64,000 bases of DNA from Mytilus edulis (lineage: Eukaryota > Mollusca > Bivalvia > Mytilida > Mytilidae), in NCBI RefSeq assembly GCF_963676685.1, contig NC_092345.1, positions 82,649,592-82,713,591 of the forward strand, given 5' to 3'. Under the pieces are notes generated by a model. It ran no database searches. It had not been told where the DNA came from and saw only the letters and a program-made list of their open reading frames with translations. Numbering within the stretch: the stretch's first letter is position 1; each line of letters starts with the position of its first letter. Shown here in pieces: positions 1-12,500 of the stretch. The position numbers and the translations under genes are program-made.

Positions 1-60
1 TCAAGCCGACTCTAAAAGGTATAACTCTACCAGCGAAAACAATAATTTTATACAACCTAG

Positions 61-150
61 ATGGTATAGTGGTCTGGGACGCTGCACACGGTGCAGGTGT
101 TATCGCCACAATGTCACAGAAGCAAGGGTTAACAATTCTGAGGGAAGAAC
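61..150 (+). repeat. tRNA-derived SINE-like fragment
   Basis: TGGTATAGTGG (A-box-like) is followed by an ACACGGTGCAGGTGTT stretch, CACAATGTCACAGAAGCAAG and a decayed B box (GGTTAACAATTC). The central part recurs at 51259-51330, where the B box is intact (GGTTTGAATCCC). Confidence 0.5.
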
Positions 151-159
151 AAACTTTTA

Positions 160-905
160 CTAATGCAAATTTGAAGATAACAACATAAACATTTTATAAA
201 AATCCGAAGTACTTGCTCATAAGCTGTCAGAATACTACAAGATAAAATAGGAAAGAAATGAGCAGAACGCAACCTGTTTGCATTTGAAAACTATACATAC
301 CAGCGATTTATATTTGAAAACATACTTTCACATGTATGTATAAAGTTAGCATAGCTCAACAGGTAACCTAAATATAGTTTGAATGACTTCGGAATTGTAC
401 GTTAGTTTTATTGGCGCAAATTAAACTTGTAGTTTTCCAAATTAAACGGTCCAAAAAAATTATTGGCGCAAAAGAATACGTTTTTGGCTCAAATGAATTT
501 GATCAGTTCGCTAAACAAGCATAATGAACGATACATTATATATCCTATTTCGTATTGTATCAACTACAGAGAAAGAAAAATGCAATCAATGACACATCTG
601 TTCTTCATATATATGAATAACTGATATAAACACATATGAACACTTTCAAACTGTAGTCCTTTATTTCATCTCGAACCATTGAAAATATTTGACTCATTTT
701 TGATTTATAAAAATGTTAAACATTTATCCAAATTATAAAAAGTCTAAAATAAACAATATACCGGACATGGGCTCGATAATATGTACCTTCGTTTCGCGTG
801 TATTTGAGTCTAGATGCCATCTAATTAAAACTGTTGAGTTGTCCTCCGATGATCTCCGATTGCCATATAAGCGATATAAACATAAATATAGATATAAATA
901 GGTAT
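160..905. other. intergenic, AT-rich; GGCGCAA-type transposon fragment at 408-500
   Basis: Bases 408-500 (ATTGGCGCAAATTAAACTTG ... TTATTGGCGCAAAAGAATAC) resemble the right end of the element at 10980-14857. Nothing else recognisable; the short frames at 713-975 overlap on both strands and look like chance or repeat-derived. Confidence 0.45.
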
Positions 906-1165
906 CAGAATCATGCATTTTGATTTTTTTACGGATTCGATGAGGTCCGACTGTACACGACCTTAACTCGACCATTCACGACTCCATCCCGACAACAAAA
1001 TGAATACTTATTCGATAATTTCGATCAATTCACGATCTTTATACGATCTATACTCGACTAGCTAGACCAAATCAACTATTCACGATCTCAGCCTGATCTC
1101 GATCAGACCAGATCGACCTGATCGTATATGGGTCGTAGGGATAATCAGGAATTGGTCGGGTATGC
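905..1165. repeat. GATC/TCGA-rich block, left
   Basis: Dense degenerate copies of GATC, TCGA and CGATC (for example GATCTCGATCAGACCAGATC). It has the opposite sense bias to the block at 2330-2795 (mostly CGAYC here, GRTCG there). Confidence 0.5.
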
Positions 1166-1984
1166 ACATTTTTTGTATGAAAACGTCCGAATTTTTTATT
1201 CCCTGCCGCTTAAATTCGGAGTGGGCATTAAGTGTTACCCTTGCCCGTCCGTACGCACGTACGTCACAACATGACCCTTTATAATGTTATATATGCTAGC
1301 TGGGGCATTATTGGTGTCCCATGGACACATTCTCCGTTTATTTGGTTATATTCAGTAGAAGGTCTTAGTAAAATCATACCTTAAAATATCTACACAGAAA
1401 TAAAGCAGTTGGATTTGTGGGCAAGGTGGTAAGAGCTCAGAGAGACTGGTTAATAGCTGTGACGGAGCTTGTAAAATGCATAGAAGACGAAGAAGATGGT
1501 GTAGACATTAACAGGCACCGAGAAATCTAGGTGAGGCATTGGCTGACACGACGACCACTGTGTGGGCAGTTTGAGAGACTTCCACTAACTCAATAAAGAG
1601 GAACCCAATGCTTATAAAAACTTCCTCATAGTGGACACTGGTATGTTTTATTGCTCTTTTTTTGGAAATGACACCACAAAATGAGATTTTCCACTGGATT
1701 AGTACTTATGTTAGATAGCAATATACATAAACTTTACCATCCCCATTTCCTGGCTTTCTTACACATCTTTTTTTTTTATACTTCAAACATTTCTGGACAA
1801 ACGGAAAATACGGAGAGACAAAACAGAAAATAGCCCATAAAACGGGTAAAATATAATCTTGATGTAAACGTTCTTATAAACCAACTTTGAAAGATAACTT
1901 AGTCATCAGCAGTCTAACAATGAATACTATTGCACAATTATTTAAATATTTGAAAAATCCGCCGGTGCCAAAATTGCAGGATTT
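1166..1984. other. intergenic, nothing recognised
   Basis: No ORF, RNA gene or familiar repeat was recognised, apart from ACGTACGTACGTC-like CpG sequence near 1250-1265. Confidence 0.4.
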
Positions 1985-2180
1985 TCTTCCCTTCCGGAAC
2001 ATCTGAGATCATCCAAGGTTTTGTTGGGTTACGTGTTGCTAAGTTTTTAGTTTTCTATGTTATGTGGACTGCTGTTTGTCTTCTCGTCGGTTACCGTTTT
2101 TCGCTATGGCTGTGTCGGTTTGTTTTCGACCTCTGAGTTTGATTGTTCCTTTGGTGTCTTTTGTCTCTCTTTTAAAATGT
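1985..2180 (+). mobile_element. lone 3' tail of the retroelement seen at 61075-61790
   Basis: From the CTTCCGGAACATCTGAGATC stretch to the TTTGGTGTCTTTTGTCTCTC stretch, this follows the non-coding tail at 61080-61310 (- strand) segment by segment, including the diverged GCYATGGCKKTGTCRGTTTG core. The open frame here (2057-2329) is an artefact of the repeat. Confidence 0.7.
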
Positions 2181-2329
2181 TACATTTCCTTGCAAAAGTA
2201 ATGACACGTACTGTACATGGAGAAATTTTTGTACATTTAAAAATAATGTTGCCAATATATTTTTGCGGATCTGCGCACACTTTTAGAGAATCGTGTAGCA
2301 GTCATGTGTTCTCGTTTATGGCCAAGTAG

Positions 2330-2795
2330 AGATCGAAGAGTGGTCGAATGTGGTCGTGAAGGGATCGGGTATTGGTCGAGTTGGTCTGGGGTAATATAAA
2401 TGTACAAGTCGCAGTGATCTGGAAGCGATCGGGCATTGGTCGAGTTAATCTGGAAATGATCGGACATAAGCCGAGCAAAGGTCGAAATGATCGAGTACTG
2501 ATTCAGTGGTAATTTTTTCGTATTCCGACCAAATCCGATCTCTACACGATCCTTTCCCGATCAATTCGACCGCTACTCGACGAATTCTCGATCTCTTCTC
2601 GAGTGACTTGCATCTCGATCCTAACTCGAATGTTTTTGACATGTCAAAAACTCTCGGGTAGAAAGTCAGATCGATGACGAGCAAGGTAGACTATCCCGAA
2701 CTGCATACTTGTCGATTGAGTCAGACCAGTCTCCCCGATCACGTTATTTGTCTTGATCGGGCTTGATCGAGTTGATCTGATCGGCAGTGTGAACC
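2330..2795. repeat. GATC/TCGA-rich block, right, with putative terminus
   Basis: Degenerate GATCGGGYWTTGGTCGAGT units to about 2475, then CGATC-type units to 2760. The block ends GATCGGCAGTGTGAACCTAG, which looks like a transposon edge. The block is self-complementary overall. Confidence 0.5.
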
Positions 2796-2967
2796 TAGCT
2801 TAAAGCAAAGCTTTTGAAAAAGTGTAAAATCAAATTGAACAATCAGTCTGACAACTCACTTATTAACGAAAAGGGTTTAAACCCCACTGAATAAAGGTCT
2901 GTCAACTCGCCCCACTTAAAAAAATATCTTGCTTCCTTTAGGTATGTTGAATTACTGATAGTTCATA

Positions 2968-3052
2968 CCCAGTCGTCCTGGTGTAGTGGTATGTGTCGTG
3001 GCTTGATATGCTACAGGTCTTAAATTCGAATCCCAGCATATACACTGGATTT
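2968..3052 (+). repeat. tRNA-like (pseudo-tRNA or SINE head)
   Basis: TCCTGGTGTAGTGGTATGTG resembles a tRNA A box and TTAAATTCGAATCCCAGC a B box and T-arm. The ends do not form a convincing 7-bp acceptor stem and the anticodon arm is poor, so I do not call a tRNA gene. Confidence 0.4.
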
Positions 3053-3200
3053 TTTCTACGTGAATTTTGATAGATAGTCTTTTCCGTATAACTGTATATT
3101 CAATTATAAGTTTTATAGTGGATTTGACATCCCCGCCAAAATGTTACAGAACAAAGGAAAGCATGCATAACAAAAAACTCAAACTGGTTCGATCTGGTAG

Positions 3201-3236
3201 GGGGTGATCCGGCTCAGATCCGGCTCAGATCACCCC
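3201..3236. repeat. hairpin with GGGGTGATC / GATCACCCC arms
   Basis: Perfect 9-bp arms (3201-3209 and 3228-3236) enclose a tandem CGGCTCAGAT pair. Confidence 0.5.
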
Positions 3237-3349
3237 TGTTAGAACAAAGGAGCTGGGATGTAATTAGATACTGATTTAGAGTATTCATTATTGCATGTTT
3301 GAAATACACTATAATTACTCAAATTATGTATATATTTTTCATTTATGGT

Positions 3350-3690
3350 TCAGACATTGGACTCGGACTTTTTTTACTGAGTTTAACTGTGCGTATTGTT
3401 GTGTGTTTGCTTTTTCTACATTACCTAGAGGTTTAGGGGGAGGATTAAAATCTCAAAAAACATGTTTAACCCCGCCGCATTGTTGTGCCTGTCCCAAGTC
3501 AGTAGCCTCTGGCCTTTGTTAGTTTTGTGCGGTTTTAAATCTTAGTTTCTTGTGTATAGTTCGGAGTATAGTATCACTGAACTAGTATACATTTTTGTTT
3601 AGGGGCCAGCTGAACTACGCCTCCGGGTGCGGGAATTTCTCGCTTAATTGAAGACCCATTGGTGGTCCAGCTATTGAGCTAAGGTGTTAA
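3350..3690 (+). repeat. mussel interspersed repeat (family R1)
   Basis: Runs from CAGACATTGGACTCGGACTT to GAAGACCCATTGGTGGTCC. It aligns through its length with 58703-59030, with a 90-bp insertion-like segment in the middle here, and its 3' half with 21835-21963. Several short ORFs here are part of the repeat. Confidence 0.7.
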
Positions 3691-3959
3691 ATTGAAGGGA
3701 CATGATCATGATGATGCATACGAATGCAATGAGGTCGAGTTTTTCTCTTGCAAGTGATTAATTCATCAGCGATGTTTTTTTACCTTTGTTGACAAAATTG
3801 AACCAAATTGTCTGCTTAATGCGAATTATTATTTTGATTGAACAAAACGAACATTTTTTATTTTTTTTTATTATATCTGCATGGCAGCTATAATGCCTCT
3901 TTACTATATTCAGTCACCTTTCCGTGTTTAATTTGTACTAAATTTGATGGTGTCCATAC

Positions 3960-5157
3960 CAGTGGCGGATTTACCGGGGGGGGGGGGCACGTGCCCCCCC
4001 CCCCCCCCCCCAGTTCAGGTCACCAAATTTTTTTTTAACATAATTTTATTGCTTCTGAATCTTCTTAATATCTAGAGCTGACAACTTATCGATGGGTGTG
4101 TAAATATTGACACCTTTGTGTGTTTTTAATTTCTCTTTGCAAGCTTAAATTATGGAAAATACATTTACATGTTGATTGGAATAGTACGAATTTTTATTGG
4201 TTTATAATACAATACAGATTAAAATCGATTACCAGGTGAAACTTCTGATCTGTGTTTTTAAAGAATAGGTACAAATTATATGTTTATGTCGATAATGTTG
4301 GTATACATCTATATTTAGGTTCTTAGTTTCTCTCCATTCCAAAATACAGTACTCACATTACCATTTTATTTAGAATTTATGTTTTTTCTCTCTTCAAAAC
4401 GGTCTTTTTGTGAATTTTATTCAGCAACAAATCAAATCATTTATTTTTTAATACCATACACGTTTGTTTTTTAAATGGAATGGAATGTCCTATTTACTTC
4501 CCTCTTATTTTCAAGGGAAATCGACAATTTGTCAAACCCCCTTTTTTCACCGGTCTAGGAAAAACATGATGAATTGACATTTTCTTATAAAAAAATCATT
4601 AATAAAATGCTAAATTATTTTCCTAAGATCTATTTTGTAACTGAATCTGGGACTTAATCATTTCTTTAAATGCCCGAGCATACAGTTATATTTGTTTATT
4701 TTTATTGTTTCAATTGCCATGTACATGTATGAGGCTAAAAAATGTCACCATTTGTAAGGATATGAAGGTGTTTTACAGATATTAGAATAATGTACAAAAA
4801 AAGTAAGTCTGGAAGCAAGGCCAAAAAAATATAGATGTGATGAAGAAAATATTGATTGATTGTATGTTGTTTAACGTCCAGTGACATATATTTGATGCAT
4901 GTTGAGGACAAATATAATAACAGATCAATTGGCAGGAAAAGAAAGTATAAAGTGAAATAGTAAAAACAATAAAAAAAATCTAGAAATATAGAGATATAGA
5001 AACGATGATCTGACCCTCCCCCCTTTTAAAAAACAACAACCAAAAAACAAAACACTCGCACTCGCATATACCGTATATACATCTCTTAAAAAACTAAAAT
5101 TTTGGTTTCATGATGCCCCCCCCCCCCCCCAGACATCAAGGTTCTGGATCCGCCCCT
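3960..5157. mobile_element. hAT-like non-autonomous DNA transposon with 8-bp target duplication
   Basis: The left end is CAGTGGCGGATTTACC and the right end is the complement of (C)AGGGGCGGATCCAGAACC. GTCCATAC lies directly on both sides (3952-3959 and 5158-5165), an 8-bp duplication typical of hAT. No transposase ORF. Just inside the left end is a G12-CACGTG-C18 self-complementary tract; a 15-17-nt C run lies near the right end. Confidence 0.8.
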
Positions 5158-5310
5158 GTCCATACAATCTTACAATAATAGTATTCTATCTATAATAATT
5201 TTACGCGTGTGGAATACAACAGGGAGACCGGGTCAATCAATACACCTCCTCGACACCTCATACGAACTCGACTAAAAACATCCAAAACTAATGTAGGCCT
5301 CTTGTTTTTT

Positions 5311-6352
5311 ATACGCCCGTCAAAATTTTGACGGGACGTATTATGGTATACAAATGTCCGGTGTCCGTCCGTCTGTCTGTCTGTCCGTCCGTTTGTCCGG
5401 CGTAAACATGTCGCACCGTAACTTGAGAACGACTTATCCAAATTTCATGAAACTTAACATAGTTGTTTCTTATGATGGTCAAATGATCTGTATACTTTTT
5501 GGTGAAAATAAGATTAAAACTTTTTGAGTTACGGCACTTTGTAACTAAAACAGGGGTGTGTTTTTTTCACATGTCGCACCGTATCTCAAAAACGATTCTT
5601 GATTATGGCTTAAAACTTTAAACACTTCTTAGTTATATTAATCTTAATATCTGTATACTTTTGGTGATGATTCAAAATTTTATTTTTGAGTTATTGAGTA
5701 TTTTGTAAAAAAGGCGGATGTTTTTTTTTACATGATGTCGCACCATATCTCAAAAACGATTTATGATTATTGCTTAAAACTTTACACATGTCTTTGTTAT
5801 ATTAATCTTAAGATCTGTATACTTTTTGGTGATGATTCAAAATTCCATTTTTGAGTTATTGAGTATTTTGTAAAAAAGGGGGAGGTTTTATTTTTTACAT
5901 GTTGTGCCGTATCTCAAAAACAATTAATGATTTTTGCTTAAAACTTTACACACTTCTTTGTTATATTAATCTAAAGATCTGTATACTTTTTGGTGATGAT
6001 TCAAAACTTTATTTTGGAGTTATTGAGTATTTTGTTAAACAGGGGAGGGTTTTTTTACATCATGTCGCGCCGTATCTCAAAAATAATTTATGATTATTGC
6101 CTAAAACTTTACACACTTCTTTATTATATTAATCTAAAGATCTGTATATTTTTTGGTTTTGATTCAAAATTTTATTTTAGTGATATTTAGTTTTTTGTAA
6201 AAAAAAAATAGGATTGGGGGTTTCACATGTCCCGCCGTGTCTCAAAAACAATATATGGTTATTGCTTAAAATTTTCTCAGAAACTATTTATGATTATTGC
6301 ATAAAACATCCACACAAGACGTCGGGCGTATCATGCGCTCATGGCGCAGCTG
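5311..6352 (+). mobile_element. Helentron/pearl-like element F1, upstream of golgin exon 1
   Basis: Begins after a T run with a near-perfect 31-nt palindrome (core CCCGTCAAAATTTTGACGGG). A CCGTCCGTCTGTC simple repeat follows, then about five tandem units of roughly 125-160 bp (each with CATGTCGCACCGTATCTCAA and GATCTGTATACTTTTTGGTG). It ends with an arm complementary to the start (GGGCGTAT), a small hairpin TGCGC-TCATG-GCGCA, then GCTG|TTT. No protein coded. Confidence 0.75.
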
Positions 6353-6488
6353 TTTATTGTTTTTGTATTACAAGCATTCACAAGATCGAGATTTGAAACG
6401 TGTCCGTGTCAAAGGTGCGCATGACGGCGAAAAGATTTGTTATGAAAAAAGAAACAGACTACCTATAGCTAATTAGTCACCTTTAGTG
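6353..6488 (+). promoter_or_regulatory. golgin 5' UTR / proximal upstream region
   Basis: About 136 bp separate the end of a Helentron-like element from the golgin ATG. Unlike the repeats around it, this stretch is not recognisably part of a repeat; it has CpGs near 6395-6435 and no clear TATA box. It is the obvious place for a 5' UTR and transcription start, unless an upstream non-coding exon exists. Placement is by position only. Confidence 0.35.
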
Positions 6489-6569
6489 ATGTTTAAAAAT
6501 CTTAAAAAGAAACTTGAACAGGGGGTTGCACAAACACCGTTAAAAGGAGCACTTAGTGCTGTGACAAAG
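6489..6569 (+). CDS. GOLGA4: golgin exon 1: vesicle-capture motif
   Basis: This exon encodes 27 residues beginning MFKNLKKKLEQG and ends at AAG|GTATTT in phase 0. It joins in frame to exon 2 across an 11.5-kb intron full of transposons. The sequence resembles the first residues of vertebrate GOLGA4 and golgin-97 (MFxKLKxKI type), the part known to capture vesicles. The open frame runs on past the donor to 6776, but that extension has no golgin character. A non-coding first exon further upstream cannot be excluded. Confidence 0.85.
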
Positions 6570-9500
6570 GTATTTTTTTTATCTGCATATATATATGTTC
6601 TGCAGCATCCGGTTCCATCACAAATCTTGAAATTGTCTCCCTTGGTAATATATACATTGTACCCTTTTATTAAAATGATCATCCCAATATTGTATCAGGA
6701 GAAAAATGAAATATATAGCATTTTCCTAATTCAGAAAATTGCACACAGAAATTCTCATTTATTCCGTAGTCTGTAAATTCTTTTCATTTTTATGCCCCAC
6801 CTACGATAGTAGAGGGGCATTATGTTTTCTGGTCTGTGCGTCCGTTCGTTCGTCCGTCCGTTCGTTCATCCATCCGTCCGTTCGTTCGTCCGTCTGTCCC
6901 GCTTCAGGTTATAGTTTTTGGTCGAGGTAGTTTTTGATGAAGTTGAATATGATATGATCTTTCTAATTTTAATGCCAAATTAGAGATTTTACCCCAATTT
7001 CACGGTCCACTGAACATAGAAAATGATAGTGCGAGTGGGGCATTCGTGTACTGAGGACACATTCTTGTTCTGTTTTGACTTGTGTTGCTTTTTCTTGACA
7101 CTTGAGTGGGTCTCATTGGGGTCTAAGTATGAAGCGGGATTGCCAGGGGCAGGGGTCACCACACCAGGCGAAGTGAGCGACAAAGTCGCTCTAGGTCTCC
7201 CCACTTCGCTCTAGAGAAGCTCCAGGGAGAAGTTTAAGTCGCCCTCGATTTTCAGTAAAATTCCCCAATGTCGTCTCATGATTTTTGAAAAATTCTCGAT
7301 TCAAACGTAAAGTTAAACGACCGATAGGTATTGAAATACAAAGCATGTTTCCCCAAATTCAGAACTGATTTCTCTGCGATAGTATCATACATCAATCTGA
7401 AAATTGCATGCCCGGGTGTACTATAAGCAAGAAAAAAGTAAAATCTAGATTTTGTTATGATTGTTTATTGTCCGCCATCTTTGTTATTGAAAATTGTAGA
7501 TGGCGCCATTTCATCTTTTCATCTCTCATCATTTACCTTATCCATATTGAAATGCACTTTTAATTTTGATGTTCTTATATTTACTGACAAAATGTGATGT
7601 CCCATGAAAAATTTCAGATTTCTTTTCAAAAACGGAATATTATCAACTGGTATTCGTTTGTATTTTTACTACTTATGTAGTTTAGTACACTGCCGGGAAC
7701 CAGCACAACAATTATAAACTACAAAACGCAGTCGGTTTTTTGTTCAGGATTTTGTTTTACAGACTGATACATGTGCTTTGTTTCAGCTAAAGGTCCTTTA
7801 AACAGTATTTCAATGAATATCTGCTCATTAATTTGATTAGGAACGGCAATATTTACTTCCAAAGTCGTATATTTTTGAAAAATATAAAGTAAGAAATTTT
7901 GACGTGGATCGCACCGTATTTGTTTTTGATTTACAAATACCTATTCAATTCTGGTTATGAAAAATATGACTTTTCCGATGTTACTTTTTGTGATTTAGTC
8001 ATATTTAAACACTCGTGAAGTGTTTTAGAATCAATAACATACATTTCTAACGGCAACTTGATTTTGGAAATCGGCATTTCCATGAAAATACCGCAAATGT
8101 GTGCGATTACATGTACACAATTTGAAATTAAGTTTTACTTTACATTTTCAACACATGTCAAACAGTTTTCTCTCTGAATTCTTATTCAATATTATTTTAA
8201 GATCAAATGCATTTTGAATCATGATCTTAGCTATGAAAGACAGTGAAACCGTATTTTAACTTTTCTTAATTGATTATCATTTTTGTTTTAAAAGGTTCTT
8301 GGACTTGGTTTAATTTTAAAATCTTATGCAGCATAACTTGATCCAGGTCAAATCTTCAATTCATTCAGACCTACCAGAATAAATATAGCTCTTCAATCTT
8401 GTGCCACTAACTTGTGGTCCTTATGTCATGATATTTTTTGACAATTTGCATAGGACCACATGTAAATAAAAAAAGTATTTCAGACTACAAGCATGGCAAG
8501 AAAAGGACTTACAAAATGTACTTCCTTAGCAATTGTCATGAAAAAATTATTAGAAAAGTAACAAAAAATTTTATTCATAAAAAGTATAAAAGCGATCTGT
8601 CGATTTTCCCTGAAGTCTCCCTGTTGGGCCTTCACTTCTCCCTGAAGTCTCCCTGTTGGGTCTTCACTTCTCCCTGTTTGGCTGCCAGGGAGAAGTGACT
8701 TCTCCCTATAATTTTGAAGTGTGGTGACCCCTGCAGGGGTAGAAATAAGAAAAGACCATTGACTTGCCCAAAGGGCAAGTCAATATCTAGATTAACTTGC
8801 CCTTGTATCTGTTAACTTGCCCGACTAATGCGGACGGCAAAGCCTCCGCGCCGACGAGCATAGCTCGTCTTACTTAGGGCAAGGGGTCTGGGGGCCACTT
8901 AAGGCCTCCAGAAGCTCTGGGGTAAATGGTGCCAAATCTTGCATTCTAGACCTCTCCTGGCAGATGATTTCAAGTTTCTATACACTCTTTTTTAAACAAA
9001 AACTTTTACTTTTACAAAAAAAAGTGACAAAAAAATTTCAGATGTACATGTAGAAACTGACCCAATTGTCAAATTTCTTGTAAAAAATATGCTTCATTCT
9101 AAATTTCCCTCTCCATATTTTTTTTGTTGCTCAACCCTGTTGACGTTGGATTCTTTAAGTTTTTTTAAAGGGGGGACATAATTTACTAAAAAGTTTTCCA
9201 TTTGTTTCTTTCTACTTTCATTTTTAAATCAACTCAAAAGTCGTTTGTAAAACGCGTTCTGATTGGATCATTGTATTGACTTCCTTTCACGATTAGTAGC
9301 GGAAATCCCCGAGCAGGTGCGACTGAACATTCTAAAACGACGGCGCTCATTGGCCTACGCATAGGAATTGACCAATAGAATTATTCGGGACAAACTACGA
9401 TGTTTACGATTTTCCTGGCATGCGCATATGAAATAAATAAAGACGGCGAAAATAGTAATACAATAATACACAGCTGTACATCGTACAAAATTACGTCTGA

Positions 9501-12500
9501 CATAGTTATACAAATATTTTTATTGGCACAAATTCACTAACAATAAATGGTTAAGACCTATTGCATATATTATTATATTAATTGACATGATAGAATGAAA
9601 CACAAACACAAAATTTCAACTTGCCCGGCAGACAACTATGTGATGAGATTCACTTGCCCGCTGCAGATTTTACTTGCCTCGGGCAAGCGGGATAGCGCTT
9701 ATTTCGAACCCTGATTGCCGATTTTAAGTAAGTGTGACACGTGAAAGTCAAATTATTGTGCCGTGAAAACGAGAAATGAAATCTAGGGGGACACAGGAAT
9801 TTACAAAAAAATGAGAATTGCTTACATACTTAGTGTAAGCAGGATACAGGAATCTGACAAAACGCTAAGCAGGATCCGGGATCAGAATCCCCAATGACAG
9901 GGGCGGATCCAGGATTTCCAGTTAGGGAGGGCGCAATGTTTTATTTTTGGTTTTTTTTAGGTAAAACTATTGAATTATTCTTCTAAAGGGGTGAAATGTA
10001 GATATCTCGAACTATTGTGTGGTAAAATAAGCGAGAAATTAAAGTTTCAAGCTGAAACCGCCTTAATCCACACCTGACAACAATCTACAGATAGACGGGC
10101 GGACAGACGGAAGCAAAGTGAGACGAGACAGATCACAATTGCTTACCTGACCAATATAATTTTCAAACGAAAATTTCTACTTTTACCAGCGATTTTTAAT
10201 TGTCCTTTCATACTATCTGTTTTTTACTTTTATGATTTTCGGAGGTCGTGCCAGACTTCATCGTGTTCGCCACAAACAACTAAAACCAGAATGAGATGCA
10301 TTTACGCAGTTATATTTATTTTCTTGGGATCCCAAGCATACAGTAATACGGTACAGAATCCGGCTAAATATTTAGGTTGCAAGTGAGAAATATATATAGA
10401 CACAGAGAAACAAATTAATAAACTAACCTTTCGCTTGAAACAGTATTTCTATCATTCATTACGCCGGGATATGATAAAAGAATCTCACTGTTTTCTTGAC
10501 CGTGTCATGATGAAATTGTGAAAGTGAGTAAGGGATGTTTTGGAACTTCGATTATCAAACAAATTGATTATAAAAACCGCAAATACAATGTAACATTTGT
10601 TTTTACTTTAACTGCTAAAAACCTATTATATTTGTCATTAAACGCAGCTCCGCGTTTGACACCTTCCTTTGAAGTTATTATAGAACTTTAATAAAGCGTA
10701 GGTCAGTTGATAAGTAATAACGTTGATTCTGTTAAACTGGCTGTTTTATATACTTTGAATGTTAAAAAGATTGAATGGTCTCTTCTGATACTTAAATATG
10801 TTGAAGTCAACCCATGCTTTGCAAATTTTAGGGGGGGGGCGCACGCCCGCCACGCCCCCGCCTAAATCCGCCCCTGAATGAGACCCCTTTTTGAGACAAG
10901 TTGGGTATATCATTGTTGTCATTAATGCCAATAATGGCATTATGTTCCATCAGGAAGACAGTGTTCCAGCTAGGCTGTTTTCACGGGCAGAATCAATTTG
11001 CGCCAATTGCAGTTTTGAAAAGGTATAAATTGCGCCACTCTGTTTTATTTTTATGGTATTAATTGCGCCAATAAATGAAACGAAATTGCGCCACATTTAC
11101 CTGTAAATATTTTTTACTTAATATATCATACCCGTACATGTTTTACCTATATCATACATGTACTATTATATAATAATAATAATAATAATATCTTTATTTA
11201 AAGAGAGTACATGTAGCTCATTTGGATTAAACCAATTTTCAATAAGGCTCTCTACATACAATGTTAACAATATGAATAAAAAATAATTAATCTACTATTA
11301 CACACATGTAAACAATAGACGTATATAAAGTAATAAAATATTATTTAAATTTCCACTTAAGATTTAATTGAACACTCATCATATTTAAAGGGAAACTTCG
11401 CAAAAAAATCAAAAATTGATATTATGTCCATTCTGTATAAAAATGCTCAAATTTATAGATATTAAAGTTTTATTCCGCTAAATAAGAGATCACCATCGAT
11501 TTTAAATTTTGAGTATCAGTTCTCTGTGCTCCGCCATTTTGTCACCTTCTCCGATGAAAAATCCCGATATGTCTATAAACCACAAAGGAACAAAACTACA
11601 GTAAACGATGTAGTCGTAATTGCGTGTCGATATCTTGTCAATCGTACGGTTGTTTTATCTGACTGACTAACTTGATACGGAAAATGGTCTTATTTTTTTA
11701 AATAACCATATAGTCTGTTATTTTTAAACTGATAATATTGTAATTAGTTAAAAAGTCAAAGTTCAAATCATAAATAAGTGTTCCGTGGAAATTGTTGTCG
11801 AAAATCTAATTCGTTCATAATTCTTTAAAGTAATAAACTTTATTTAATAAATTCGGATCTTCCCTCATCTGATCACCAGCATGGCTAAAGGTATTACTCC
11901 CAAAGGTATTGGAAGGGGTGTAAGGTGACACGTCCAGGTATTCAATCGATTTCCTGTCCGGCGGGCTTGCAAGTTCATGCATCGTTTCACTTCTGTAGGT
12001 ATTGATCAGTGTACACGACCGTAACTTATAACTTTCCATTTTGAACTATCAGGTGCATGTATAATATACATTTTTGTTTTGCGTGTCCGAAAGTGATATA
12101 ATATACTAGTCATTACTGAACTCATACGCTTGTTTATAAATAACATTTCTGGTGTAAAGAATATTATTTATAAAAAAAAAATAATACAAAACAAAAAATT
12201 TGAAGAAATGCAAATCTATTTACATATTTTTCCAAGGGTTAATTTGGGAAAATACTCGTTGTCAATAGTTTAGGACAGATTGGAACATACCAGAATTATT
12301 GATTTAAAAAAATGTGCGCACTTGTCGACGATTCGTGTATACATACGCCTGGGTAGAAAGTTACGGAACTATAGTCAGTAGCGCAATTTAAAATATGTAT
12401 ACATGTATACATTGAACATAAGAAACAAACATACATTTTGTGTAAATTGTGGTAAAAGTTTTGTAAAGACTAGTCCACGTATGCCAACAGTATGTAATCA

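Noticed and set aside
733-975. 80-aa - strand frame
   Set aside because: It overlaps a + strand frame of similar size, begins at the GATC-rich repeat and resembles no known protein.
2968-3052. Functional tRNA gene
   Set aside because: A and B boxes are present, but there is no paired acceptor stem and no clean anticodon arm.
5190-5441. 83-aa - strand frame with NGRTDRQTDGH
   Set aside because: This is the CCGTCCGTCTGTC simple repeat of element F1 read on the - strand.
6489-6776. A 95-aa protein from the golgin start codon without splicing
   Set aside because: Only the first 27 residues look like golgin; AAG|GTATTT is a donor and exon 2 continues in phase.
11815-12039. 74-aa - strand frame inside the TTAA element as a transposase
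   Set aside because: Too short, with no DDE-type motif visible; the element looks non-autonomous.
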